Source of the DNA: Distichodus sexfasciatus
Taxonomy: Eukaryota > Chordata > Actinopteri > Characiformes > Distichodontidae
Direction of reading: 5' to 3'
DNA: 64,000 nucleotides
NCBI GenBank assembly: GCA_032718565.1
Contig: JAVGVS010000055.1
Location: 329,706-393,705, forward strand
Position 1 is the stretch's first letter. Every line of letters starts with the position of its first letter. Made by a program: the position numbers and the translations under genes. A model generated the notes under the pieces. That model searched no databases. It was not told where the DNA came from and was given only the letters and a program-made list of their open reading frames with translations. Below are positions 34,650 to 46,159 of this stretch, piece after piece.

Positions 34650-35275
34650 GCAAACATCATCCAAGTTTAAGCTATTCCTCATCACTGACTACAATATAAA
34701 AATGTGATGGAGAACAAGCAAATAACATATGACTTTTGTATCATATTTTCAAAGGAATCAATTTCAGAAATACAGCATACGACCAAAACATAGTCTTTTA
34801 ATATTTCATCAAAAGGGTTGACTACACCGAAATCTTATGAAATCACTTCTAATATTGAATAAATAACTTAAAAACACTGCATAGAATGGCAAAACAACAG
34901 AACCAGTGTTGAATAATAACTTTATCCCTTAAGCATTTCAGCACTTTTTTGCCAGATTTGATATCTGTTTGACTCCAGTCTCACTCCGTTTTGGCTGAGG
35001 ATGTGCGTTTGTTAGACCTTTTCTGCAATCGTTACGTTTGATTCTGGAACACAATAACTCTTAAATGCCACATCGCTCAAACTTCACACATCAAAGTGAC
35101 TCCTGACTCTGACTGCAATATAAAAATGTAATGCAGGACAAACAAATAATTTAAAGCTTTCACATGTGGCTTTTTACTTCTTCTTGGATCATATTTTCAG
35201 AGGTATCAATTTCAGAAGGTGTTCAACCAACATATTCTTTTAATATTTCACCAAACGGTTCTACGACACCGCCAC
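34650..35275. repeat. Diverged direct duplication, about 425 bp apart
   Basis: TGCAATATAAAAATGTAATG at about 35119 parallels TACAATATAAAAATGTGATG at about 34690, and both are followed by an AACAAGCAAATA or GACAAACAAATA word, a TTGTATCATATTTTCA or TTGGATCATATTTTCA word, and a TTTTAATATTTCA word. A related fragment occurs at about 37970-38110. No element ends were recognised. Confidence 0.6.
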
Positions 35276-36035
35276 CGCAACCCCAACCCTGGATTGCTGC
35301 CTCACGTTGTGTTTGTTTCCAAGGCTCAGTTATTTTAATTAACAGGCACAAATATGGCATGGCTTGTACAGAGAACACTGAAGGGAACAGCCTTTGTTTG
35401 CAGCATGTGACATGTGGTCAGTGCAGAGTACCGGTGAGGTAAATGGAACTAAATTAACCCCCAGGGAGTCAGGGCCAAGACTCTGAAACCTGGTCTCAAG
35501 CCGGCTTCCATCTGCTTTCCTTCAGCTCGTGTGGAAATGTAAAGCGAAACTTAAATCAATCCACTGCTAGCAGATCTGGAGAGCTGCCACACAGGGAAAA
35601 GCTCACTGTATTCACTGACACCAGTGTTTGGCTTGTTTTCTACTGTTAGCACAGCCTAATAGAAATTATTGACCCCACCTGTCAAATTCCGCACTCCGAG
35701 TCAGCAAAGGTTATTGGCCATGATAAAACCCTGGCTTTATTCTGAAGTTACGGGTTCCCGCCTGGGGGGTGGGGTCACACAGAACAGCATCCTCTCTGTC
35801 AGTATATGAAACTGAGTGACGTCCAGGACAAATGACGTTTGACAAACTCTCAAAGTGTCTAAAGCCAGAGTTTAATCGTGTGATGACCCCAAGGACTGAG
35901 TTGTTGTAAACAGAAGACTTTAGATGTTCTTTGCCTTCCAATGACCGGATAATCAGTGGCTTGGTGCTGTGGGTCATTTGATCAAATGACACTTTCCCAC
36001 TGGCACCAGAAACTGTAGCAGAAGTGAGCCATACC
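35276..36035. other. Intergenic, no gene
   Basis: Unique sequence of mixed composition. The 92- and 108-codon frames have no recognisable domain. Confidence 0.4.
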
Positions 36036-36039
36036 ATAT

Positions 36040-36248
36040 GTGACCCGATCTGCCGTAATCAGTCGGAAGTCGGCGTTCTATTTATTTAGATACGGGCCGA
36101 ATATCGTTTTTTCTTTTTTGGAGACCAGATTAATTTTGAAGACCTTTTCTTTCATATAAAAACAAAAAAGAAAAAACAATATGTTTGATGTTTGTCAACA
36201 TAATCGGCCCATATCAAAATAAATAGAACGCCGACTTCCGACTCATTC

Positions 36249-36251
<3 letters not shown>
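36040..36251. mobile_element. Near-palindromic MITE, copy 2, right end lost
   Basis: The left end is nearly identical to the MITE at 12234-12466, and the right arm matches until GACTCATTCGG, where the last 20 or so bases of the inverted end are replaced by a TA microsatellite. The left flank is ATAT rather than ATTT. The copy is therefore damaged at one end. Confidence 0.9.
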
Positions 36252-36302
<51 letters not shown>

Positions 36303-36316
36303 CATATATATATACA
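36252..36316. repeat. TA microsatellite
   Basis: A TA run of about 20 units followed by shorter TA/CA interruptions, fused to the broken end of the MITE. Confidence 0.95.
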
Positions 36317-37524
36317 GTTTATACAGTGCCTTTTCCCTCCATATTGGTCTGGTCTTCATGCCTTAGAGTAACCCTCTTACTGCCAAGAAGCAATGCAAAG
36401 CTCTCCATCCTTATTATTAGCATTAAAAAGTCATATATAAACTTTCTTTTTTGATCAATCACAAAACAATCACTTCCGGGTCACTTGCGGTCGATGAAAA
36501 AAACAAAATGGACAGCACAGCTCTTATAAACACGTGCCAAAAGTATCCTGAATGGACATTGATGCCTCTCTCTTTCCCATGTATTCACGTCAAACCATGT
36601 GTGGTCCATCAGCCATGATACCTGGTTATTGTTATCAACTTAAAGAAAAACATGGGGAATTTGAACAATGCTGCCCAACTACCGTTGTGCTCAACATTAA
36701 GTCATGTCAACGTCTTGAGCCCGATTGTCCCTGGTACCGGGGACAGAACAGGAAGTTGTCATTAAAGGCTTTAAATAGTCGGTAAACGTAAACAAACATA
36801 TGCATGCGGCAGATCAACATCACCAATAGAATCTCGTGTAAAAATCTCAAACAAATTACACCTAAACATAACACAATTCCAACACCAATCACATAAATAA
36901 ACAAAGAACATAAACACTGCGTAGGTCTACGTGGAAGAAATACGGCTGTAGAATCTATACTACTCTGGCTAACCACGCATACCGTATATCATATGAAAGC
37001 CCAGACTCCGCAGATTACACAGATAGCCGTATTACCACTCTCCGATGCTGTGTTGCATCTTCCTTTATTCTGACCCAGTAACATGTATGCTGATTCCAAG
37101 TGTTACCTTTATAACAATACCAAAAGCATAAAAATAGACATTGCAGTTGCTGAGATATAAACGTTTTATTTTGGGTATCTTTTTTAGAGCAAAAATCTGT
37201 AAAACAGTCTCAGGGTTTAACAGGTTAAGGAAGCCCTGGCTCAATGGCTTAACACAGTTAAATTATTCCCAAAAACTAAAAGGGTCTCAGTGGCCCAAAG
37301 CTTCACGTAGCTGCAAAACAACTAAAATCAATAGAACTGAGTGACCACAATTTGGTACAAACAGAGAGCAAACAAAGAACTGGCAAACAAGGAGGGTTTA
37401 AATAGAGGAGAGCACAAGTGAATGGAATAAGGCAATCAAACCAGCAAAAAACGGAGAGAAAGCACAAAGTGTGACCCATTACAAAGAGGCCGTTAGTAAA
37501 AAACTGGTATTTTTGCCTTTCTGG
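36317..37524. other. Intergenic, probably old repeat
   Basis: No gene. Words such as CAGTCTCAGGGTTTAACAGG and TACTGCCAAGAAGCAATGC hint at old DNA transposon ends, but I could not pair termini. I call nothing specific. Confidence 0.35.
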
Positions 37525-37532
37525 TTTAGTAC

Positions 37533-37836
37533 TAGTGATGAGCACGGCAGTTCTTTTAGATGTACTGAATCACTAGAATCAGTTCACTAAAAAGATTCGT
37601 TCAAAAGATTTGTTCACCGAATCACCAAATCATTCAGTGCTTGGCGGGAGCCTGCGACTCCGACTTCCTGAACTGATCTCGATCTCTCTCTCTCTCTCTC
37701 TCTCTCTCAACGGCACTACTGACAGCTCAACTGAACTGAGAAACGAACGAATCACACGAGGAATTGATTTGGTTCAGTACGTTCCCTTAAAAGATTCGTT
37801 CTTTTGAACGCATCGTTCGTGAACAACACAACACTA
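37533..37836. mobile_element. hAT-like MITE with 8-bp target duplication
   Basis: Ends are TAGTGATGAGC and an ACAACACTA terminus. Flanks are TTTAGTAC (37525-37532) and TTTGGTAC (37837-37844), identical at 7 of 8 positions. The interior contains several GATTCGTTC-type words in inverted orientation and a CT run at about 37682-37708. It has no coding capacity. Confidence 0.8.
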
Positions 37837-37844
37837 TTTGGTAC

Positions 37845-38695
37845 CAAAGACAAAGCCCTGAGCCCAAAGTGTTTGTTATTTTGGTTAGTATTAGATTGAT
37901 ACTGATAAAACCTTTAGAACATTCAGAAGACTTTCACTGTGGCGCCATTTTACAATCAGTCACATTTAATTAGTTCTGAAATTGGAATAACTAAAAAAGA
38001 ACAGTACATAGAAAAGTAATAACCCTAAAACAGAACCAGTATTGGTTCATAATATTCCAAACCTTTATCCATTTCAGATACTGGTCTGACTTTACCATCT
38101 CAATCAGTTAGAACTAGAAGTATACAGCTTCAAGGTTGAAATAAAGATTGTTGGACCGTTTGTTGCTCTCTGAATTTGAAATAAATTAGAGAATCCCGAT
38201 GAATTGCGTGCAAACCTTCGCCTCCTTGGAGACAAATCGAAGCAGCATTAGTTAAAGCTCTTGAGCTTGAGGACATCTCCTTGCTATTCAGTACATCTAA
38301 ATCCTCTTCGCTTAAACCCAATCTCATAGTTCACCACTCTCTGGCAGCTCCAAAAATAAACCAAACTCTGCATTCCCTTCAAAAAAAAATAAGATTCTCC
38401 CTTATGGCACAATCCAGCTGCCTTGCTAATGGGGGTCGACCTTTGCAGGATGCTGCGATGTCTGCTAGAGGGCTACATACTTCCCCCTGTTTATTTCATT
38501 TATTCCTTTTTTTGCAGTTTTCATTTTCTGGGCTGTAATACATGCTGGCAAGATTCCTCCGAAAGCTGCGTCAGGGGTACAGACTGATGAGACGTTGAGA
38601 GAGAGACCCGTAATAATAATTCCACAGCAAATGAATTCAACGTGAGATAAAAATATGTTAATAAATATTGAAGGACATTCCAAAAAAATCTGATG
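37845..38695. other. Intergenic; repeat fragment 37970-38110
   Basis: The fragment AACAGAACCAGTATTGGTTC and a following TTTATCCATTTCAG word resemble 34890-34960. The rest looks unique with no gene. Confidence 0.4.
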
Positions 38696-38699
38696 CTAT

Positions 38700-39800
38700 C
38701 TGGCACCTGGTGCTTTCCCTAAAAAGTCGATGCAAAATCTTTTGTTTAACATTCAATTTCCAAGGATAATTAAGAAATCAACAAAACAGCCCATTAGCTG
38801 ACATGGATGGGTTAAGTCTGCATTATCTATACATAAAGCTTTATCTACTCATGGTAATTACAGCAAAGTCGAATGTTATTTTTGTGTAGTCGTGTAACGA
38901 TTCCAATTAAGGAAACCCGCTTCCCCCTTGCAATAACTCTTCCCGCCCTAATAATGCGGCATGCTCTTTAGGCAGAGCGAAAAACCGAGGCGGTAGAGGG
39001 TAACAAAAGGTCCACTAGTATAATCCAACAAAAACGATGACGAAACCCGGCGAAATCCTGTTTTGACTGAAATGTAATGCAGCATGTATTCGGCAAATGT
39101 TGGACGGAGCCCTTTTTTCCGGCTCAATGTCCCGGCCACATGGCCTGAAGGCACCTGTCACTAAGCCATTACCTTCAGTTGACAAAAGCAGGTGTACAGC
39201 CAGCAAATCACTGACATTTCCCTTTCTTTCCTCAACCTCTTTTCATGTATTTACAATAAGTAAAGAAAAAAAATCCTAATCACGCTGCAGTGTTTTGGAG
39301 CAGTTGCTGGAGGAGCTGCTGATTGGCACCCGAAATTCCGCCCGTCTGCAGCCCGAAAGTGGAACCTGTCCATATCCCAATTAGGTCTGACACAAAACTC
39401 TACATCGCCGCTCTAGCGAGTCCGACATTAGACAGCGAGTTAGTGGGCGGCTTTAGAATTAATTTCGGAGGGGGAGAAAAGACGTTTGGGCCGCTTGCAA
39501 CAAGGCTAAGCCTGGCAGCAAAGCAGGGAATCGGACACGACTGAAGGTAATTTTCATTTAAGATCCTTTTTTTTCTATTCAAGCCTGCTTCAAGTGACTC
39601 ATATGACAGGAGAGAACGTGGGACTGCGAGCAAAGGCCGAATGTTCCCGGTTTGAGCTGACGGATCAGAATCGCTCAGACGGCCGCATGCCCTTATTATT
39701 TCAATTTTTGCCAAGGTTTTTAAAAGCACTGCTCTATTTATTATTTTTCACTCCGGCATCAGCAGCCCACGCCTGGCCGGCATTTTAGGGAGTGAGACCA
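38700..39800. promoter_or_regulatory. Candidate conserved regulatory block
   Basis: About 1.1 kb without any recognised repeat. It contains homeodomain cores (CCAATTAAGG, GAATTAATTTCGG), a SMAD/E-box-like CAGGTGTACAGCC and several CpG. Short frames occur on both strands without a domain. It may contain two conserved cores, at about 38880-39240 and 39300-39790. This is a candidate only. Confidence 0.4.
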
Positions 39801-40235
39801 CTGGAGAATACAATAAACACAAGGTCAGTGGCTTTTTTGATGTGGCTGTGATGCCTGACCGTGTGTGTGCGTGTGAGGGGGGGGCTTTAGTGTACATGAT
39901 TGTACCCTAAGAGATTCCAAAAGCTGAGATTTGTCAGATTTTTGTGGCTTGCTATGTACATTTAGACCACTCAATAAAAGGATTGGATGCATGTATAGAA
40001 AGGTTCCAGTTTTTATTTGAAAAGCTAAACCAGTGGAAGTACCTCCCACAACTAGCAAGACGTAGCTCTGTGTGTGTAACAAAGTAGAAATGCTTGAGTA
40101 TTGTTTTCAACTTAAGAACTTTATACATTTCACTCTGCTGCATTTATATGCAGACTCTCGTTACTCATTACTTTGACGTGAATCTTTAGAAATTTTGTGG
40201 ATAAATGTACTTTTCTAGAATGCGACAGCTCATAT
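39801..40235. other. Intergenic, short GT tract
   Basis: A short GTGTGTGCGTGTGAGG tract lies near 39860. No gene is visible. Confidence 0.45.
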
Positions 40236-40239
40236 TGCT

Positions 40240-40432
40240 CATGAGTACCGCCTGGACCGGGAAAGGTACCACTGAGGTACTCATGAGCAAGATACCATCC
40301 CCAAGCACTGCTGCCCAATGTCAGCTGCCCACTGCTCCTTCACGGATGGGTCACATTTCGTTGTGGTGCACTGTGTGCTGTGCTGTGTTCACAATGACAA
40401 ATAATCACTCACTTTCACTTTTCACTTTTATA
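40240..40432 (+). mobile_element. tRNA-derived SINE, family A, copy 4 (5-prime truncated)
   Basis: The tRNA-like head is absent. The body has GAGGTACTCATGAGCAAGAT, CACTGCTCCTTCACGGATGG and the AATGACAAATAATCACTCAC tail followed by TTTCACTTTTCACTTTTA. Confidence 0.85.
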
Positions 40433-40673
40433 TTGAGTTGCTCACAGAAGGCCTGCTGCACCCATTAATTCAGTTGAAAGTGTGAAATGTAAGTTTCTGA
40501 CTCTAAACATGGCGATTTCAACAGAAGATCAGGCTAAAAACTCTCCACCAGAGCAGCCACGGCCTTGTATGAGTTACAGTAATACTGTAAATGTTTGCTG
40601 TGTTTACCCTGACAGTTTCAGGCTGTATCATTGGGTTCTAAAATGATTTGTGGCAGTAATATAACCACATAAT

Positions 40674-40850
40674 GACAGTTGGTAGTGAAACGGTTGAGGA
40701 GTTGACACTGTGATCGGAAGGTCATCGGTTCGAGTCCCGAATTGGTAAAGGCAAGGTATCGTCCCCGAGCACTGCTCCCCCAGCGCTGCCCATGTCAGCT
40801 TCCCATTCCCCTTCACGGATGGGTCAAATGCAGAGGTCACATGTCACATG
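40674..40850 (+). mobile_element. tRNA-derived SINE, family A, copy 5 (3-prime truncated)
   Basis: The head is well preserved: CAGTTGGTAGTGAAACGGTT and the B box GGTTCGAGTCCC. The body ends at AATGCAGAGGTCACATG, so the 3-prime tail is missing. Confidence 0.85.
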
Positions 40851-41699
40851 AATATTTAAGTATATTTAATAGCACGTGCTCCAGAACTTAACTCACGTAA
40901 ACGTTTGCACAACTTTCATTTGTGCTGAAGTCATTTTTTTACCAGAAGTATCTGTGACACTGAAATTTTCTCCACCTCCTGGGGACCTGTACGGACCTGA
41001 TTTGATTTGCTAAAAGTTTAAAGAATCTAAAGTTGGTCATTCTTGTATATGAGGACACTTCCTAATAACAATAAAAAATATATATTTTCACTCTTTTCGT
41101 TTTCCACGTAATGTCCAACTGTTATCTAAAACACTAAACGAGTGAAAAGATTTGCTCTCGGCTGCTGAGGTTAAGGTCAGGGTTAGGGTTAGTTTTATTT
41201 TAGGTCTAGTAATTATAGTTGTCAATGGTAGTACATTACAAAATGTGACTGTGTGTGTGTGTGTGTCTGTGTGTGTGTGTGTGTGTGTGTCTGTGTGTGT
41301 GTGCGTGTGTGCGCTGCTCTCTCTACTCCGCTAATGGACCAACCACTTTTGGTGGCGTTAGAGCTTTGGAGACTTAATAATTAAAGCTGATGACAAGTTA
41401 TATTGTACACATTAGATTAATTGCATGCTGGTAAAAAATCTTTTTCTCTTTGTTATCGCATAAGTGTCTGTGCTTTTTCGGGTGATAATCATTTTATTTA
41501 TCTTAGAAGCCAAGCTAGAAAATCACGAAAAATTGCATCATTGTTCAGATACGGTCAGAGTGCACTTTAGTTTGTCCCATTGGTCTGTTTTTCTACCAAA
41601 GTTTTAGATTCTGTTTTTGAAACTTGTAATCTAACCCAAAATTAACATGACTGAAATTTACACATTTGGCTTGAGCAAATTGATGTTGCATGTTGGAGC
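40851..41699. other. Intergenic; GT repeat at 41250-41312
   Basis: A GT microsatellite at 41250-41312 and two GGGTTAG units near 41180 are the only repeats. No gene is visible. Confidence 0.5.
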
Positions 41700-41815
41700 T
41701 CATTTACAGTCGAGGCGTTCTTATCCAAAGCAGCTTACGTCTCTTAATTCCAGGTAAAGGCCGCTTGGGGCAATTTGAGGGTTTAGGGTCTTGCTCAGGA
41801 TCCCAATGTTGGTTC
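41700..41815 (-). mobile_element. SINE family C fragment
   Basis: The words TTATCCAAAGCAGCTTACGT and TTAGGGTCTTGCTCAGGATC match the reverse of the family C body. Head and full 3-prime end are missing. Confidence 0.55.
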
Positions 41816-42049
41816 TCCAAAATGTTTTGGCCACCAACAGTTTCAGTGACTGCTCCTAAAATCTTCTAATTAGTGCTATAATCACAGATAATCATCATAT
41901 TTCTTAAAATATAACGCTAGAATATAGTCTCTGAGGCGGTAAACTAGCAGTCGGTTCTTAGCTGCCCATTTTGGAGCTCATTTTTGATTGGGACTTTAAT
42001 CTACCACCAAATCCCCAAATCTCCATTTACCCCTCATTAAATCTCCAAA

Positions 42050-42560
42050 ATTTTGAACCATTCCGAACGGTAACGATGTCGACTTGTCGTGAGACTGGAG
42101 CTGTTTTTTCACGCTGTGAAACGCTTGTTGACCAATGCGAGGCAGTGTTTGCTCATGGACAGCCTCGGAATTTATCTCCATTCGTCCTAATTAACTGCCA
42201 CGCCATTGGCTTCCATTTGCACGCCGAGATAAACAACAGCCTTCGTCTTTTAGGTTTTTTTCCCCCTGCGTTTTGAAAGCGTGTGGGGCTGTTTGTTTCA
42301 TTCCTCCCTTCTAAATCCCCCTCAGCACTTTGTTCTCCGCTCTTATTTTGGCGGAAAGCATTTGCGACAACACTGCTGGTCAAACAAGATTGAGTTTCTC
42401 GGAGGAAGCGCTGCCGCGTGGCATTCCTGCCTCGTTAATGACTTAATTAGTGACTTGGCTTGTCACTAACCTGTATGGCTCATTACTGGCCTTGTAATGG
42501 ATCCTCGAAAAATAGATCAGCGCCATTTTCGGTGTCATTTTCCACGTGGTGCTTGTGTAT
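42050..42560. promoter_or_regulatory. Candidate conserved regulatory block
   Basis: Unique, repeat-free sequence with TTAATTAGTGACTTGGC and CCTAATTAACTGCC homeodomain-type cores, and a short frame on each strand. No domain is seen. It is a candidate enhancer-type element. Confidence 0.35.
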
Positions 42561-43270
42561 CAACCCCAGGAATGTGAACAGTTTAGATCAAAGCTTAACC
42601 GGAAGAGAATTTTCATACATTTATTTATTTTGCATAGCAAAGAGATTAATTATTTAGTATTTGGAGGAAATGCAATGTATGTAACAGAGAATAATTGTAT
42701 GCAAATGTGTATGTTAAGTCTGTGTAAAATTAGGCTTTGGTGCAGTGTGCTTGTGGCTTAAAGATATACTAAATTAATAATCACGTTTTGTGTTACTTTA
42801 GAATAAGACAGACCTTTCTTTACATCCATGGCTCCTAAATCATTTCCTAGCATTTCCATGACAGGGCATAATATTAATATTCATGAGTTATATAACACAA
42901 TATACAGTATGTTCAGGACATTGCATTTTGTACCGAGGCAAATAATGTGTTGGGTATTTTTCGTGTTGTCCTCCACGTGGCAGTTAGTTAGTTCTTTCAT
43001 GGGAGCTCCTATTCAGCCGGTACGGAACAGCGAAGGCCAAAGATGAATGGACGCATGACAGGATTCTTTTTTTTCCCCCTTCCGGCCTTCTTCCTTGTGA
43101 TATCTGTGAATGCTGTGCTTGTCACCAAAGCTCTGCGGGGTCAAGGCTCAGAAGGATGAATAGTCATTTTCCACCGTGAATAACGCTGTGTGCGGATTAG
43201 ACTGAATGACGTTGATTTGCGTTTTTGGACACAAGCAAGCCGTACCTGGTGAAACGCCATTTAGCGTTAA
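42561..43270. other. Intergenic; candidate block 43030-43200
   Basis: AT-rich unique sequence up to 43000, then a more complex block that may be conserved. No gene is seen. Confidence 0.4.
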
Positions 43271-43274
43271 TGGA

Positions 43275-43526
43275 ACCTAACAAAGCGTTTTGGGTATTCG
43301 CCCCAATATCAAAGGGTCGCAGGTTCGAACCCAGGACTGGTGAAGTTACCACTGAGGTACTCATGAGCAAGGTACCGTCCCCAAGCACTGCTCCCTGGGC
43401 GCTGCCCCTGTTAGCTGCCCACTGCTCCTTCACGGATGGGTCAAATGCAGTTGAGGTCACATTTTGTTGTGGTGCAACATGTGCTGTGGTGGGTTCACAA
43501 TGACAAATAGTCACTCACTTTCACAT
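43275..43526 (+). mobile_element. tRNA-derived SINE, family A, copy 6
   Basis: B box GGTTCGAACCCAGG, body GGTACTCATGAGCAAGGTAC and CACTGCTCCTTCACGGATGG, tail AATGACAAATAGTCACTCAC. The head upstream of the B box is diverged. Confidence 0.85.
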
Positions 43527-44310
43527 TTCAGTCATTACTTGATACATTTTCACAGTATCGAGTAAAACGGCGTACAGAGTTACAGTAGGGCTGTAGAGGA
43601 ACCTGGCAAACAAGAGGATGAAAAATGTAATAACAGTAACACACGTGGCATACGGAGGCAAACTTAGTGTGATGATAGCGGGGAGGCAGAGCGCAGGCCC
43701 TGGGCTGATCCGCGTCGGCTCCTTCATCTCGGCTTCACAGCTGGTTACTTTATTCACATGTACATGGAGGAGTCGTTTTCATTTTTCCTCCAGCCTAAGT
43801 TCGCCAATTTCCCAACTTGTTTTTGATGAATGCCATTTTCAAAGATAAATGTGTCAACTAAATGTGGACCAGTGCCTGCAAGTGTGTATATGGTCAATAA
43901 ATTGCCGGTCCTCTGGGCGCTGAACGAGATCAAATGAACTAATGCTGTATTTCTGCCACATTTTCGATATTTATTTTGCGAGAGTGCCGCATAATAATGC
44001 GAGCCAAATGCGAGGCACAAAGCTGCCGCTGAGACAATAGACATATCAATAAGACATGGACTAGTATTTTGTTTCTTTAACCTGACGACTCTGGGTTGCC
44101 TTAAACACCTCCCATTATTTCATTTTCTTGCAGTAATTAATGGCTAAGTTTAGTCCTTTGTGTTTTCATTAGTGTGAAATGTAGATTCTTTTAATAACGT
44201 GGTGTAGTGAACTGTGTAGAACTGTGGTTGCTGTCATGCTTTATTCAGTCAAGAGGTGCACAATACTAGAGGTGTATACTTTTAAAATAAACGTTCCCTA
44301 ATAGTACTGC
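43527..44310. other. Intergenic, unique
   Basis: Mixed-composition unique sequence. It could contain conserved non-coding DNA around 43560-44060. Frames of 76 to 96 codons here overlap on both strands and show no domain. Confidence 0.4.
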
Positions 44311-44314
44311 TTAA

Positions 44315-44890
44315 AGTCCCATATTATGAAAAAATCGACTTTTTCTGTTCTTTAGACATCCATTTGGGTGTGTACTGCCTCTTACACATGCTGTAAGGTT
44401 GATCAAAATGACCATTTAGATTTCTCCCCTACTTCTACGTCACAGTAGGGGACATTTTAGTAACTCCACCCTCCTATCTGAGAAGCTCTGCCCACCAGGT
44501 AGAACTGCTAGCGCTTCCTGATCCGCCTTGTTTTTTTGCAAGCGCTAGCGTAGGAATCGCGATGAAGAAGTCTCCCGGTGGAGTGTTGTGTTGAACATGT
44601 ACGCCTGTGTGGATGGTCTGTTAGCAGCAGCCGTGTGGATTATTTTCACGTGAGGTAAGCTCTCGCCGTGCTGCCTACACCCCAGTTCCGGAGTGGGACG
44701 CGTGTGGGCAGCAGCGGCTCATTTGCATTTAGGAATACTAATGAGAAACAGCCTGTTCTGAAAGGGACTGAAATAGAGGAGTAAAAAGCAGGTGAAAATG
44801 CCTAATCTGAGAGACACTACTTCAGATACATGTTTAATGGAGCTCATAAACATATTTTAACTTGTTGAAGAAATGTATAATATGGGAGCT
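44315..44890 (+). mobile_element. TTAA-flanked DNA transposon, complete copy
   Basis: The element has inverted ends AGTCCCATATTAT and ATAATATGGGAGCT and is flanked by TTAA on both sides (44311-44314 and 44891-44894). TTAA flanks are the target duplication of piggyBac- or Kolobok-type elements. It has no frame of a transposase and must be non-autonomous. It contains the POU octamer ATTTGCAT at about 44718, as does the other copy at 20755-21178. Confidence 0.9.
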
Positions 44891-44894
44891 TTAA

Positions 44895-45223
44895 AACAGA
44901 CCATTTTTCATGGGTTATACAACACTAAACACAAGACTATACAAATACTTAACATAAAGGGCATTCATGCAAAAATGTGTTTAAACCCAGGGACTTTGCA
45001 CTAAATAACAACAGTACAATAGACAATAGTCTCTGACGAATGAAAAGCTCTGTGAAGTGCAGTGAGTATCGTACACGTGTAATAAGTATAACTTCAGTAT
45101 TTTTACTGGAGTAGTAATGTTAGGGGTGAATTTGAACATTTACTAGACTCATTTTCTAAGGAATAAGCGTTCTAGAATCTTTTACATAAGTATGGGTCTC
45201 GGGTATTATGCTATACTGTATGG
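44895..45223. other. Intergenic spacer
   Basis: Unique AT-rich spacer. Nothing is recognised. Confidence 0.5.
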
Positions 45224-45475
45224 GGCAGTTGGAGACATAACGGTAGGGTGTTCGCCCCGTGATCAGAAGGTCGCAGCTTTGAATCCAGGGCCAGTAAAGT
45301 TACCACTGAGGTACTCATGAGCAAGGTACCTTCCCCAAGAGCTGCTCCCCGGGCGCTTGTTAGCTGCCCACTGTTCCTTCACAGATGGGTTAAATGCAGA
45401 GGTCACATTTTGTTGTGGTGCACTGTGTGCTGTGCTGTGGTGTGTTCACAATGACAAATAATCACTCACTTTCAC
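45224..45475 (+). mobile_element. tRNA-derived SINE, family A, copy 7 (near full length)
   Basis: The most complete copy. The head is GGGGCAGTTGGAGACATAAC with the AGGTCGCAGCTTTGAATCCA B-box region, followed by the whole body and tail. The MITE at 45476 follows directly. Confidence 0.9.
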
Positions 45476-45610
45476 CCGGAGCCAATTTCCTAGTCGAGGA
45501 ATAAGGCTAACCCTAGACTAGTTTTGAGTTTGAATGGTAAATTTCCATTGCTACTACAGCTTAGCCCAAGACTAGGTTTAGTCCATGAGCAAGAACCCAG
45601 CCCTAGGCGT
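45476..45610. mobile_element. Short MITE, family D, copy 2
   Basis: It carries CCCTAGACTAGTTTTGAGTT and the right end TTTAGTCCATGAGCAAGAAC. The ends are imperfect inverted repeats. It directly abuts the SINE on its left, so either inserted at the SINE end or the boundary is shared. Confidence 0.65.
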
Positions 45611-46159
45611 CTAAATCACAACTTTTATCACAATACTACATTATATTGATTGAATGTGCAACAAATCAATGTCACAATCACAAAGTCTGATTCCAATTTG
45701 AATTAGCAAGACAGAGCTTGATTTGAGACAGTATCATATCATCGCTGTCCGCCAGAAACCTTTTATGTCCAAAACGTTCATTTTTTGGGAAAGATTGTTT
45801 ATTTTTTTGTGTATCATTTAATTGATGTATCGATGTAGATTGACGTATTGTTATATCTCTACCTTACACATGTCCCCTGTATACAGTAGACCCACAGCAC
45901 TCACAATGTCAAGTTAAACTTTGGTGTCTTCTTTACCACTCACCAGGACAAAGAGAGACGAGAATATTTCTCTATCCATAGTTCAAGGGCAGCAATGTGG
46001 AATGCAGTGTCGATTGGTTGATGTGGTGCGATTTTATTTTATTTCATCTGGACATTGAATGGTGGCAAACAATATATGGCTGCACGTCAGATGTTACCTG
46101 AAGATGAAGCACTTATGTAAGCCTGTTGTGTTTGATATTGCGTGGAGAGATTCAGGAAA
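45611..46159. other. Intergenic, no gene
   Basis: Unique AT-rich sequence. Nothing further is recognised. Confidence 0.45.

Noticed and set aside
41166..41192. Interstitial telomere repeat
   Set aside because: Only two GGGTTAG units are present, which is expected by chance.
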